Source of the DNA: Priapulus caudatus
Taxonomy: Eukaryota; Priapulida; Priapulimorpha; Priapulimorphida; Priapulidae
DNA: 64,000 nt
Direction: 5' to 3'
Assembly: GCF_000485595.1 (NCBI RefSeq)
Contig: NW_014577085.1
Coordinates: 692,001 to 756,000 of the forward strand
In this document: one piece after another, positions 10,101 through 21,385 of the stretch
Position numbering within the stretch: the first letter of the stretch is position 1
Layout of the letters: the number at the start of each line of letters is the position of its first letter
The notes under the pieces: generated by a model
Told to the model about the DNA's origin: nothing
What the model saw: only the letters and a program-made list of their open reading frames with translations
Databases searched by the model: none
Position numbers and translations under genes: made by a program

Positions 10101-12661
10101 TCTCGTCCTGCGCAGACACTTGTAGTGTTTCTCAAGATGCTGTGTGATTAAAGCAATTTAGTTATGATTTATTAAAAACTTTTCTCCATACTATTAGCTA
10201 ATACATTAAAACAAGTGCCGCGGAGCGACAGCGCTCATCTCACGTCTACTGCGGTGACTCTGTGGTGGAGTGGTGGGATTCTAGTAAACCCTGTTAGTCC
10301 CAAATGTGTTCACATTCGCGCCAAAACAGTGGAAGGCACAGGGATGGTATCAGGAACCTTCTCGAAGGAATGTTTGTTGGGATCGTTATGAAAGTTGCCA
10401 CAAGATTGCGCGTACGTTTAAGTGTCTTAAGATTAAAGATGGAAGCTCCCATCGTACGTAGTAGCAACAACTATTAGCAAGACAGAATAGGTAAGCACTC
10501 ATCCATTTACCTACGCAAGCCTACAGGCTGCTGTGCTCTGTCAACGGTTGGGCACAAATCTTAACCTCCGACGGTACGGTCACGATATTCGGGACGTGGG
10601 GGGGGGGTAATCCGAAAACGAGTTGGGATGTGAAGCTGGGGTCAAAGGTCAAGAGGTGTAAAAGAAGGGGAAACATTCCCTCCTTAACTTAAGTATAGGA
10701 GGGAAATGCAGATATTGCAGCACAAATCTAAAGGGCTCGAACCTAGGCTCGTGTATAGTCGGTGTATAGCATCATGGTAGGAAAAGCCATCACTGTGCCG
10801 AAATTAGAGGTCACAGGTCAAAGGTCAATGGGCGCACAGGGCAGATTTTAGACATTTTCTGAGGCATGGTCTGACGGAGCGATGAAAACTTTTTTTGTTT
10901 CTACGGTGACCTCCCATTTTTATGGCTTGTTGAAAGACATGAAAATGTACTATTTCCGCTGAAATCGAAANNNNNNNNNNNNNNNNNNNNNNNNNNNNNN
11001 NNNNNNNNNNNNNNNNNNNNNNNNNNNNNNNNNNNNNNNNNNNNNNNNNNNNNNNNNNNNNNNNNNNNNNNNNNNNNNNNNNNNNNNNNNNNNNNNNNNN
11101 NNNNNNNNNNNNNNNNNNNNNNNNNNNNNNNNNNNNNNNNNNNNNNNNNNNNNNNNNNNNNNNNNNNNNNNNNNNNNNNNNNNNNNNNNNNNNNNNNNNN
11201 NNNNNNNNNNNNNNNNNNNNNNNNNNNNNNNNNNNNNNNNNNNNNNNNNNNNNNNNNNNNNNNNNNNNNNNNNNNNNNNNNNNNNNNNNNNNNNNNNNNN
11301 NNNNNNNNNNNNNNNNNNNNNNNNNNNNNNNNNNNNNNNNNNNNNNNNNNNNNNNNNNNNNNNNNNNNNNNNNNNNNNNNNNNNNNNNNNNNNNNNNNNN
11401 NNNNNNNNNNNNNNNNNNNNNNNNNNNNNNNNNNNNNNNNNNNNNNNNNNNNNNNNNNNNNNNNNNNNNNNNNNNNNNNNNNNNNNNNNNNNNNNNNNNN
11501 NNNNNNNNNNNATGTAGTAGAATCCCTATACATGCCTGGACCGTATGAGGCTACAATGTCACAGTGAAATTTCAAAAGCTAAATTCGGGTTGAAGAAGAT
11601 TTATGCCTCATTTAAATCGTATAATTTTTCTATTGGCATTCATGTACTTTCAGTGTTTACTAATTGTAACTTACTGCCACTTTCCAGTGGCCAACTGCCA
11701 GTGCACGGGCCGGTGTGTTTGTGTTACTGTGGATTTTTGCCTTTAATTTGGTACAGGGTGGCCAGTCTCTCTATTGCCGGCAGCCACGGCCGCACGGACA
11801 ATCATGCGATTCTACAAGCTGCACCTGACTACGTCAGATGAGCTAAAAATTATGGTGACAGTTCACACTATTGCAACATATAATTATATTTGTGTGAATT
11901 TATATCTGACCTGTATTTTGGCTTGATAAACATCATCATCAGTACGATATTCAGACTCCAAGCTTCTTAGTTCTTCTTTTGGTCCAATAAGAGGTTGAGA
12001 ATGTGCTATCTATGAATGCAAAAAACATGTGAAATAACTGTATACAAGATACAAGCTGTGAATATAAAGTAAACAACAACATTAGTGCATGCATTTCTAG
12101 AAATCAATGTTTAATGTTTACATACTCAGGCAATAATGGTAGTTTGAATATTATTAACAATAATAAATATTAATTGACATCACATATCTTACCTACACAT
12201 TCTATTTGTCTAGTGATTGCATGTACTGTTTGTTAATTTATAAATTATTCACTGAGGTTGCAATTATTACCATCAGTAGTTGTTTTCTAACATAAATCCA
12301 TTATAATGCATAATAATATTTTTAACCTGTCATTGAACATCATACTGTATATATATTATTACTGTCCTGGTACCAACCTCTTTCTCGATTTCTCTCTCTT
12401 GCGCTAAAATGGCCTCATCCTGATTCACAGCTAGACAAAGAAGTAATTAATGAATTTGGGTGTGTATAGTCAGTCTCAAATCCTATTGTATATAGTTGAA
12501 ATAAATTACTCAGTTTGAGATAAGTCACTGTTCATAATCCATTACTGTTATTACCTCCTACAACGTGATTAGTCTCAGAGTGAAAGTAAAGAAACAATAT
12601 CCTTCAAAAAAGACGACTGATATTGTAATGTACCGGTACCTGCCCTGCAGTGCTGCGACAT
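3902..12661 (-). CDS. OTUB1: Otubain, OTUB1-type ubiquitin thioesterase (whole gene, 8 exons)
   Basis: OTU-family cysteine protease. Family knowledge: OTUB1 cleaves Lys48-linked ubiquitin chains and also inhibits certain E2 enzymes non-catalytically; it is cytosolic and nuclear. Exons in order of transcription: 12661-12640, 12430-12378, 12009-11911, 10139-10021, 9804-9720, 9245-9142, 8188-8098, 4108-3902. All junctions are GT-AG and phase-compatible. The total is 780 nt, 259 residues plus stop, against 271 in human OTUB1. The catalytic triad is visible: Asp and Cys in GDGNCFFRAFG (exon 4), His and its partner Asp in RPGHFDILYQ (exon 8). The ubiquitin-binding helices of exons 5-6 are also OTUB1-like. 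The largest intron (4109-8097) contains a purine-rich block and repeat R1. I prefer OTUB1 to OTUB2 because of length and overall resemblance. No internal break is seen. Confidence 0.93.
4109..5700. other. OTUB1 intron 7, left part
   Basis: Unremarkable AT-rich intron sequence. A short run of tandem ATCAAA/AAAATCAA words occurs near 4700-4770. No nested gene is seen. Confidence 0.5.
5700..6960 (+). other. GC-rich, purine-biased block in OTUB1 intron 7
   Basis: From about 5930 to 6960 the plus strand is a long run of G and A (GAAGAG, GGGGAA, GAGAAGG) with scattered CpG, unlike the surrounding AT-rich intron. Overlapping open frames on both strands are low-complexity and carry no domain. It could be a CpG-rich regulatory island, an old insertion, or a DNA-structure-forming tract. 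Confidence 0.5.
7020..7992 (-). repeat. Dispersed repeat family R1, copy 2 (reversed)
   Basis: Reverse-complement copy of the family seen at 29384-30692. Its head (AGCTCAGCTGACGAAGTCAG, then CATCCGTCC) lies near 7992; its body runs leftward through TCAAAGGTCAAGATGTTCA-like and TTTGTTTCAGCGCTGACCT-like blocks to about 7020. It lies inside OTUB1 intron 7. Confidence 0.8.
8098..8188 (-). CDS. OTUB1: OTUB1 exon 7
   Basis: Acceptor ATGTTTGTAG, donor GTATGT. One base completes Arg, then LLTSGYLQKEATFFRSF and IEGERTVKEFCHQ, very close to the human sequence. Confidence 0.95.
8265..8944. mobile_element. 680-bp foldback element with TTAA target duplication
   Basis: Long terminal inverted repeats of about 130 bp: AGGCATACTAGGCCCATTGA at the left and its complement at the right, continuing through CACCTTGTGTAGTTAATAAG. 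TTAA is present on both sides (8261-8264 and 8945-8948). No coding sequence. The TTAA site is typical of piggyBac-type insertion, but the ends do not start CCC, so superfamily is uncertain. It sits in OTUB1 intron 6. Confidence 0.8.
9142..9245 (-). CDS. OTUB1: OTUB1 exon 6
   Basis: Acceptor ATGTTTTAG, donor GTATAG. Encodes FMEVLEKVESGIAVEDLL, then NVFNDQGFSDYIVVYLR, the helical arm that contacts ubiquitin in the family. Confidence 0.93.
9720..9804 (-). CDS. OTUB1: OTUB1 exon 5
   Basis: Acceptor AATATCCAG, donor GTTAGT. Encodes FKAMAAQSKSELVKLGF then PEFTIDDFHST, equivalent to human FKAVSAKSKEDLVSQGF and TEFTIEDFHNT. Confidence 0.93.
10021..10139 (-). CDS. OTUB1: OTUB1 exon 4 with catalytic Asp and Cys
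   Basis: Starts HLEKHYKCLRRTRGDGNC. The DGNC motif carries the OTU catalytic Cys and the nearby Asp, followed by FFRAFGYYYMEQLL. Donor GTAGGT leaves two bases (AA) that join G of the next exon to make Lys. A different donor four bases away (GTATAG) would break the frame and was rejected. Confidence 0.95.
10209..11850. repeat. Dispersed repeat R1, copy 3, internally rearranged
   Basis: 10209-10525 is the family 3' part in reverse; 10530-10970 and 11512-11770 are the head-body and middle in forward orientation; 11783-11850 is the head in reverse. Compared with the intact forward copy 30931-32104, the inner segment is inverted relative to both ends. A run of N interrupts it. It lies in OTUB1 intron 3. 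Confidence 0.7.
10971..11511. other. Assembly gap (N)
   Basis: 541 unresolved bases inside repeat copy 3. By comparison with 31400-31540 the missing part is probably repeat sequence, not an exon, because the OTUB1 frame is complete without it. Confidence 0.95.
11911..12009 (-). CDS. OTUB1: OTUB1 exon 3
   Basis: Acceptor GCATTCATAG, donor GTCAGA, 99 nt in phase 0. The peptide begins IAHSQPLIGPKEEL and ends DDDVYQAKIQ, equivalent to human EIAVQNPLVSE through NIYQQKI. Confidence 0.9.
12378..12430 (-). CDS. OTUB1: OTUB1 exon 2
   Basis: Acceptor CTTTGTCTAG, donor GTTGGT. Encodes VNQDEAILAQEREIEKE, matching the N-terminal helix of OTUB1 that contributes to E2 contacts in the human protein (family knowledge). 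Confidence 0.85.
12640..12661 (-). CDS. OTUB1: OTUB1 exon 1 (initiator, 22 nt)
   Basis: ATG at 12661-12659 gives MSQHCRA and one base before the donor GTACCG. That phase (1) fits exon 2 exactly, producing an uninterrupted AVNQDEAILAQ. The very short first exon was picked because it is the only nearby in-phase ATG with a donor. A transcript would settle the start. Confidence 0.7.
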
Positions 12662-13104
12662 AATATTGCATAATATTGCTAAAGAACTACATAATACCAT
12701 GAGCACATATGATTATAATTGTATCGATGATAATAGCAGAGATATGTTTGACAAATTTCAAAAAATGAAAATATACAAATATTATACATACTAATTATTC
12801 TCAGACTCAACTAGCAGCTTCAATAGTCAATACAACTGCGGAGCACGAAATTAGCACCGGCCCACCGGTATATATATATGGAGGGCTAGTAGGCCTAACA
12901 TTGGCAAAACACCGGCCCTTCGAGCATAGCATTAATTAGCAAATAGCCTACATTACTGTTTTACTTAAAGGATATCACGCCATGATTTATCAACATTTTA
13001 CAAATTTGAAATCGAGAATGCAAGCGTTAAACATGACATTGAAAAAAACACTTCGGACATCATTCACAATCTGCATTACGCTTACAGTCTGTTCAACAGC
13101 TACT
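12662..13104. other. Region upstream of OTUB1
   Basis: Expected to hold the OTUB1 promoter and 5' UTR. I see no clear TATA box or CpG island. A 114-codon plus-strand frame here runs into the duplicated repeat unit and is not convincing as a gene. Confidence 0.4.
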
Positions 13105-13669
13105 ACGCCGCACACTACAACATTTGTGAGGGCTGATAAACTATCTTACTATGGACCTGTTAAGCAGGGGACACACCATGCAAATTCAGTTATCGCAGAC
13201 AACGCAGCAGTGATTTTAAAACCGGCAGTGGATTTTAAAACCGCCGCGGAATTCGTATGGGTCCGCCTCAAAGCGCCGAGCGAATTTCATCCGCACCAAG
13301 AATTCGCAGCAATCAAACATGTTTGATATCTTTTCGCTGGGCGGATTTTAAAAGCCGCTGTGCCGTACAGATTCCATCTGTGTGGCCGTGGAAGCGAAAC
13401 TCAAGCTGGCCGATGTATAATGCCAGCGAATAATTTTATCAGTATGCTAATCGGGTGATGAAAGTGGACCACAGACTGACTGTTGATGCGCCATGTTTGG
13501 AGCCGTGTGGCGACAGTAGACTCGGCTTGTAGTGCGTCCGCTGGGTCGTCCGCGAATCAGAATGTCCCCATGGTGTGTCCTGCTCAGATTTTATCGCGTG
13601 GCCGCTCGCCGAATATTTTCAAACGCAAATTTCGCTGGCGGAAATGATCGCACGCGGAATTCGCTTGGT

Positions 13670-13746
13670 GTGTCCTAGCTCTAATAGTTACATAGCCCTT
13701 CGCTCTACCCAAGGCGCCTGTGGCTATAGGTACTAGAGCTAGGTGT
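13670..13746. repeat. Hairpin of the TAGCTCTAG family
   Basis: Arms CCTAGCTCTA and TAGAGCTAGG surround CATAGCCCTTCGCTCTACC and its partial complement. Equivalent hairpins occur at 17592-17668 and, better preserved, at 21652-21744. Confidence 0.65.
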
Positions 13747-14243
13747 GGTCCTACGGCAGTCCCTTGGCTCTGAGCCGTGCAAAAATCTGAATTTCGCTGT
13801 CCTTGCACTGCTACTTCAATTGTGTATTTATTACCAGAGACACATGAAAAACCATGAGAAAAGCAAATGAGTTAAAAAGTAACATGTAACGCTATTCTGC
13901 GTGTCTAGAAAAATGCACCCAAATGCCTGTTTGCTATTTTTTAATTTTAATCAGTATAGCATATTTAGCACCTTTTCAGGGTCTCACCAAGTAAAAACTT
14001 ACGTCTGGATGCAACTACTTATACTACTACTGACTGTCCTATAGATTATAGCCCTCCGCTCGCCCCCGTACGGGGCTACGGCCTGCCGCGGAGCGGAGGG
14101 GCTATACCTAGTTGTAAGTTCTAGAGCTACTATGAACTACAGTAGTAGTATAGTACTACTCAACTAACTAGTGATCTAGTGAACTGGTAGGTAGTGGAGT
14201 AGTCCTAGTATATACTAGTAGTACTAAACTTACGTCATGCGGG

Positions 14244-15300
14244 TCTATGTCCCCCCAGGGCCAGGGTAATATTGCCGGAGATACCGGAACGTACCCTGGG
14301 TGCGGTGCCGGTATACCGGAACGTACCCTGGTAATCACGGTATCCGATCATGCGTTCAGGCGTTCCCCTACGTTGATGCAAACGGGGCGCTGACGCGCCC
14401 GTTTGGGAAAGACTTCCCCCTGTTTCAATAGTTGCGCCCTGTTTAAATTACCGTCCGCCACCGATTAATTCCACCATCAAAAAATTTGACAGCGCAGGAA
14501 TCGATCGTCAAGAATTACCCATTCGACCAAGGAACAGACGACAGCGTGTATTTTTACCGCTACCACGCATGCAACTGCAGACCATACACAAGTACAAAAA
14601 GGTAACCTGTCCCGAACCAACACAACTGTAACACCGACTCGGCTATTTATATATAACAAGAACCCCCAAATACCCGTGTCTATGGTGTGGTGCGCAATTC
14701 TACGCATTAATTAGTGGACCTACGGTAAAAAAACACCCCCTAGTTTCCACCTCCCTTTCCCCCTCGCCGCTCCCCTCTGTCCTCCCCCTGTTTCAATTCA
14801 TCTGGGGAGAACCTGTGTGTTAGGGTTAGGCCGTTATGGGTTAGCAGGATACTCATTAGGCGGTAGGCGAACTCCTAGACTCTGTTAGTGGAGTAGCTGC
14901 AAGTACGGTCGGGCATATTGGATAGTACAGCGGTGACGTTCCGCAGTACCCTGGGAGACATATGACCCTCATCTGCAGCCCTCTAAGACCTTAGTAATGC
15001 TCATAGGGTCTGATGCCCCCAGGGTACTGCCTGGACGTACCCGGTGTACGCGTCCGGTATGCCGCGACGCTACCCTGTTCACTTTTGATATGGTTAGGAG
15101 TTAGGATTAGGGTCTAGGGTTAGGTTAGTAGGTTAGGGTTAAGGGGAGTAGGTGTAGGGACTCCCAGACTCGGTAGTGGAGTAGGCGAGTACGGGTCCGG
15201 CATATTATTATTAGATAGTACCAGGTTACGGTTCGCGTATACCGGACCGTCACCAGCGGTACGTTCGCGGCAGCTACCCAGGGGACATAAGACCCCTCTC
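14244..15300. mobile_element. Two degraded palindromic elements, unit 1
   Basis: GGGTCTATGTCCCCCCAGGG near 14244 pairs with CCCTGGGAGACATATGACCC near 14955. A second pair spans about 15003-15300 with GGTTAGG-rich sequence in its centre. The arms and CCGGTATACCGGAACGTACC core match the clean copy in the ADCY10 intron at 55512-55740. Counterparts in unit 2 lie at about 18128-19170. Confidence 0.6.
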
Positions 15301-15841
15301 GTGGCTCTATCCGCTCTTAGCAATACTTAATAGTAATAGCTTAGTACTAATTCACTATGTGAGTAATAGCTAATACTAGTAGTAATTACTAATACTAGGT
15401 AGTAATAGTAATAACTATACTTAGTAGCAGTACTTACTACTTACTACGTAGTTAGCTAGAATATACTACTACTAGGTAGTAGTAGTAGTAGTACTAGTAC
15501 TAGCTACAGCAGCACAGCGTTAATAGCCTAGTAGTGAGTAGTAGGTAGTACAGTGTAGTTAGTAGTTAAGGCCTACTACCATAAAACACAAACAATGTTA
15601 TATTCCAATAATATAAAACTATGCATAATCTAGATATACCTAGTATATCATAATGCAGTGACTAGTAAATACATACAGTCTAATTCATTAAAGTCCGGCG
15701 CATTTTCGGTGACCAGCTTATTTTCTTCCATGTCGGCAGATTACGAGTCAAATTTACAACCAAAGCTGGGTTATCGGTACTAGACGTACGACGACGTCCT
15801 TGTGACTGTTCAACAACATACAGCCATCGACATAGGATTAG

Positions 15842-15955
15842 TCAATAATTAAGGTAGACTGGTACCCGGTCCCACTTCTCGGCTTAGTTACTCGATGGGG
15901 CCATCGAATAATCGAGGTGGGAGCGAGTACCAGTCTATAATTAAGGTACATACGT
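15842..15955. repeat. Hairpin of the TAGACTGGTACC family
   Basis: AATTAAGGTAGACTGGTACC pairs with GAGTACCAGTCTATAATTAA around a CGATGGGGCCATCG-type core. The unit-2 counterpart is near 19755-19860, and a related hairpin lies at 40598-40700. Confidence 0.7.
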
Positions 15956-16667
15956 GGGTAGTTATTGTTCCCTCGTATAGTGAGGATTGTGGGATATCCG
16001 TCCGCTTCCATGGAAACCCGCTGAGCGTTTTCTCGTTTTTGTTCGTATTTATGGATAACTAGATAAATATCTGGATATCCATGGATATATTTTATCATTC
16101 CTGGCTAATAATAGTCAGCTTTGGTGTTGTCACGCAAATTATTACAATAAAAATAGAATAGAATTGAGAACAACAGTAGAGTTGCTAGTCTGTAGTCAAT
16201 GTGACAAGCCGAGTCTAGTCTAGAACTTGGAGTTGGAGTTGGAAGTTCTATTCAACGTCAAGCCGGATTTGTGCGACGCAGGCTTTTACGTTTTTGTGTT
16301 GCGTAAACATAGCCATAGGCATAGGCACCTGTAGACTGTAGTGTAGACCATAGCATCTATATAACACGTCATCATGGTGTCTCAAACGCGAGGTATAATA
16401 CATATATGTAATTAATATTAATAATGTAGTGTAATTAATATTAATAATGTAGGCCTAAATATAATTTAAATGTATAGCCAATAAATATTACATCATACAA
16501 TACATCATTACATCATACATCATCTTACCACAGCCTCATGGCACTTGGGTTCAAGGATAAAAAAGATGTCCAGTACGGTGATTGGATATAGGATGATGTT
16601 AGTTGATTATAAGATAGGACTGGACTGTGGACATGCATCTTCTCTATCCCTGACTCTGAGCCGTCGT

Positions 16668-16790
16668 TGCGACTGGCTGGTCAGGGTTCGATAAATAGCT
16701 CTCATATACACTCTTATACACACTATGGTAGGCGCAGATCGGGGTTGCTATTTATTGAACCCCGACCAGCCAGTCGCAATTAGTACCTGT
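16668..16790. repeat. Hairpin GCGACTGGCTGGTC
   Basis: GCGACTGGCTGGTCAGGGTT pairs with AACCCCGACCAGCCAGTCGC about 80 bases on, each arm continuing into an ATAAATAGC/GCTATTTAT pair. The unit-2 counterpart is near 20585-20702. Confidence 0.7.
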
Positions 16791-17067
16791 GAGGCTGTGT
16801 GTCTTATTGAATATTGTCAGTAATTAGTAATAGTATTATACTATTAAGTAGGCCTAAGTAAGTAGTATTAAAGTTGTACTTAAGTAGCTTAGGCTGCCCT
16901 AACCTATAGACCTATAAATTATAATTTATAAATTAAAATATTAATTATTATACTGTATATATTCCAGGGTTCTCTCCAGGAATTTCAGAAGACAATTTAA
17001 TACTGGTATTAAGTGTAATGATACACTATAGAGCTCCGAAGTGATGACGTCACAGTGGCATGACAAC

Positions 17068-20000
17068 ACGCCGCACACTACAACATTTGTGAGGGCTGAT
17101 AAACTATCTTACTATGGACCTGTTAAGCAGGGGACACACCATGCAAATTCATTCGCACAACCGCAGTGGATTTTAAAACCGCAGTGGATTTTAAAACCGC
17201 CGCGGAATTCGTATGGTGTCCGCTCAAGCGCGAGCGAATTTCATCCGCACCAAAATTCGCAGCAATCAAACATGTTTGATATTTTCGCTGCGGATTTTTA
17301 CCGCTGCGTACAGATTCGCATTGTGTGGCCGTGGAAGCGAAAATCAAGCTGGCCGATGTTATAATGCAGCGAATAATTTATCAGTATGCTAATCACGTGA
17401 TTGAAAGTGGACCACACGACTGACTGTTGGAGCCATGGTTGGAGCCGTGTGGCGACAGTAGATCGCTTGTAGTGCGTCCGCTGCGGTCGTGCGAATAAAT
17501 TCGCATGGTGTGTCTGCTCAATTATCGCGTGGGTGCGAATATTTTCACCGCAAATTTCGCTGCGGATATGATCGCAGCGAAATTCGCTTGGTGTGTCCTA
17601 GCTCTATAGTACTATAGCCCTTCGCTCTACCACAGGCGCCTGTGGCTATAGTACTAGAGCTAGGTGTGTCCCTACCAGTCCTTGGCTCTGAGCCGGTGCA
17701 AAAATCTGAATTTCCTGTCCTGCACTGCTACTGTCAATGTGTATTATTACCAGAGACACATGAAAAACCATTTAAAAAAAGCAATGACGTTAAAAAGTAA
17801 CATGTAACGTAATTCTGCGTGTCTAGAAAAATGCACCCCATCCGTTGCTATTTTTAATTTTATCGGTATAAGCATATTTACACCTTTTCAGGGTCTCACC
17901 AAGTAAAACTACGTCTGAGCAACTACTTAACTAGCTACTACTGTCTATAGATTATAGCCCTCCGCTCCACGCCTACGGCTACGGCCTGCGGCGGAGCGGA
18001 GGGCTATACCTAGTTGTAAGTTCTAGAGCTACTACTGAACTACAGTAGTAGTACTAGTACTACTACTACTAGTACTACTACTGGTAGGTAGGAGTAGTCT
18101 AGTACTAGTACTAGTAGTACTACTACTGCTCATAGGGTCTATGTCCCCCCAGGGCCAGGGTATTGCCGGAACCGGGAACGTACCCTGGGTGCGGTCCGGT
18201 ATACCGGAACGTACCCTGGTAACTACGGGTATCTGATATGGTTCAGGGTTCTCCCTACGTTGAGCAAACGGGGCGCGCGCGCCCCGTTTGGGAAAACTTC
18301 CCCCTGTTTCAATAGTTGCGCCCTGTTTAAATTACCTCCGCCCCGATTAAATTCCACCATAATAAAAGTTTGACAGCGCAGGAATCGATCGTCAAGAATT
18401 CCCATTCGACCAGGAACACCGACGCGTGTATTTTTACCGTACCACGCATGCACTGCAGACCATACACAAGTACAAAAAGTTAACCTGTCCCGAACCCAAC
18501 ACCAAACTGTAAGCACGACTCGGCTATCTTATATATAACAAGAACCCCAAAATACCGTCTATGGTGTGTGGCAATTCTACGCATTAATTAGTGGTAGGCG
18601 GTAAAAAACAACAAAACATAGTTCCCTCCGCTTTCCCGCCTCCCCCTCCCCTCCTCCCCTCCCCATGTTTCAATTTCATCCTCGGGGAGAACGCCTGCTG
18701 GTTAGGTAGGGTAGGGTTAGAGAGTACTCAGTAGGCGTAGGCCTCTTAAAGACTCGTTTAGTGGAGTCAGCGAAGTACGGTCCGGCATATTGGCATAGTA
18801 CCGGGTACGTTCCGGCAGGTACCTGGGAGAATAGACCCTCTCATCTCAGCCTCTAGGACCTTAGTAATGCTCATCAGGGTCTATGTCCCCAGGGTACTAA
18901 ACGCGGAACGTCCACCCTGTTACGGTCCGGTATGCCGGAACGTACGCCTAGGTCACTATTTGATATGGTTACGGGTTAGGATTAGGGTTAGGGTTAGGTT
19001 TAGGGTTATGGGTTTAGGAGTAAGGCTGTAGGCGATCTCCCTAGACTCGTTGGAGTAGGCGAGGTACGGTCGCATATTTTATTAGATATACCTAGGGCTA
19101 CGGTTCGCGGTTATAGCCCGACGCGTACCCAGGGTACGTTCCGGCAGTACCTCCAGGGGACATAGATCCTCTCCTGGCTTCTCCAGCCTTATGTAATACT
19201 TATTATTAGTAATACTTAGTAACTAATACTAGTAGTACAATACTAAATACATAGTAGTAAATCTAATACATAGTAATAGTTAGATATAACCTAGTAACTT
19301 GTAAGGCAGTACTAACTACTACTAGTAGTAAGTACTGTAGTACTACTACTAGTGAGTAGTAGTAAAGTAGTAGTAGTACTACTACACAGCACTAGGTTAA
19401 TAGCTAGTAGTAGTAGTAGTAGTAGTAGTACAGTAGTAGTAGTAGGCCTACTACCATAAAACACAAACAATGTTATATTCCAATAATATAAAACTATGCA
19501 TGAATCTTAAGATATACCTCTAGTATACTTTCATAATGCAGTGACTATAAATACATACAGTCTAAATTCATTAAAGTCTCGGCGCATATTTTCGGTGACC
19601 AGCTTTATTTCTTCCATGTCGGCAGATTACGAGTTCAAATTTACCAACCAAAGCTGGGTTATCGGTACTCAAGACGTACGAACGCTAACGTCTTGTGATT
19701 CTTAATATATCCTGTCAACAAACGAATACAGCCATCGACATAGGATTAGTCAATAATTAAGGTAGACTGGTACCGCCGATCCCACTTCTCGGCTTAGTTA
19801 CTTCGATGGGCCATCGAATAATCGAGGTGGGACCGAGTAACCAGTCATATAGATTAAGTACATACGTGGGTAGTTATTGGTTCCCATCGTATAGTGAGGA
19901 TTGTGGGATATCCCCGCTTCCGATGGAAACCCGCTGAGCCGTTTTTCTCCGTTTTTTTGTTCGGTATTTATGGATAACTAGATAAATACTGGAATATCGC

Positions 20001-21009
20001 ATGATATATTTTATCATTCCTGGCTAATAATAGTTTCCAGCTTTGGTGTTGTCATCGAATTATTACAATAAAAATAGAAATTCAGATCTGAGAACCAGTA
20101 GAGTTGCTAGTCTTAGTCCAATGTGACAAGCCGAGTCTAAGTCTAACTGGAGTTTGGAGTTTGGAACTCAAGCCGATTTGTGCCGACGAGAGCAGAGCTA
20201 TTTACGTTTTGTGTTGCGTAAACATAGCCATATAGGACAATAGGAGGCCACCTGTAAGACTGTAGTGTAGACCATCAGCATCTATAATAACGACCCTCAC
20301 ATGGTGTCTAAAGCGAGGTATCAAATACTATATGTATTAATATTAATACCTGTGTGCCTAAATATGAATTTAAATGTATAGCCACATAAATATTACATGC
20401 ATACAATACACTCATTACATCATACAGTCATCTACCACAGCTCTCATGGACTAATTGGGTTCCAAGATAAAAAAGATTGTCCAGTACGGTGATTGATATA
20501 GGATGATCGTTAGTTGATTATAAGAACCTAGGACTGGACTGTGGACGTGCAATCTTCTCTATCCCTCGACTCTGAGGCCGTCGTTAGCGACTGCTGGTCA
20601 AGGGTTCGATAAATAGCTCTCAATATACCACTCTTATACACACTATGGTAGGCGCAGCATCGGGGTTCTATTTATTGAAAACACCCCGAACCAGCAGTCG
20701 CAATTAGTACGCTGTGAGGCTGTGTGTCTTCTTGAAATATTGTCAGTAATTAGTAATAGTATATATACTATTAAGTAGCCTAGAGTAAGCTAGTATTAAA
20801 GTTGTAGCTTAAGTAGCTACGCTGCCCATAACTATAGACCTATAAATTTATATATTTATAGAATTAAAATATTCATTATTATTACTGGTATATATCCAGG
20901 GTTCTTCCTCCAGGAATTTCAGAAGCCCCATTTAATACTGGTATTAAGTGTATATGATATCACTATAAGAGCTCCCCGGAAGTGATGACGCTCACAGTGG
21001 CCATGAACA
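17068..21009. repeat. 3.94-kb tandem duplication, unit 2
   Basis: Second copy of unit 1, in the same orientation. It ends where a further ACGCCG occurs at 21010, so the junctions share the six-base word ACGCCG. The indel-dominated differences look like uncorrected long-read error more than evolutionary divergence. Confidence 0.9.
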
Positions 21010-21385
21010 ACGCCGACACTGGTCTCTACGACCACTAAAATCCATGATATTCTCTGGTAACATTCAACGGCGGTCGTGTTTTGTACCCGTTGTAACCATC
21101 ATCTGAGAGTGCATTAATTGCAGTTTTATCAGATTATCTAAAGATGGAGTGAAAAGCAACGAAAAAAAAAAATAAATAATAATAATTAAAAAAAAAAAAA
21201 ATTAAATATTGTAAGATCGACTTGCTACTGATGCTTTACCGCTGTCTGCAGCGCACACACTCGTGTTTACGTAGCACAAACATTTTCACACAGCAGTTAA
21301 TGTTATGGAGCAGGGGGTTGTGTAGAACCATGGGTTCGTTGTCATGCCACTGTGACGTCACACTTCGGTACTCTATAGGGTCATG
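20965..21385. mobile_element. Foldback element with GTGACGTCAC arms
   Basis: GAGCTCCCCGGAAGTGATGACG at the left pairs with CCACTGTGACGTCACACTTCGG near 21346-21367. The same left arm, cleaner, is at 17032-17062 at the end of unit 1. The tandem-duplication junction therefore falls inside this element. Confidence 0.6.

Larger units (their letters stand above)
13105..17067. repeat. 3.96-kb tandem duplication, unit 1
   Basis: Starts ACGCCGCACACTACAACATT. The same sequence begins again at 17068, and the two units correspond end to end. Differences are mostly one- to few-base insertions and deletions. No gene is recognised. The unit contains several foldback hairpins and a TAGTAGTAC-type simple repeat block at about 15320-15560. 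Confidence 0.9.

Noticed and set aside
13105-21009. Genes in the duplicated block (frames of about 75-107 codons)
   Set aside because: Frames are not shared between the two units because of indels, and overlap foldback elements.
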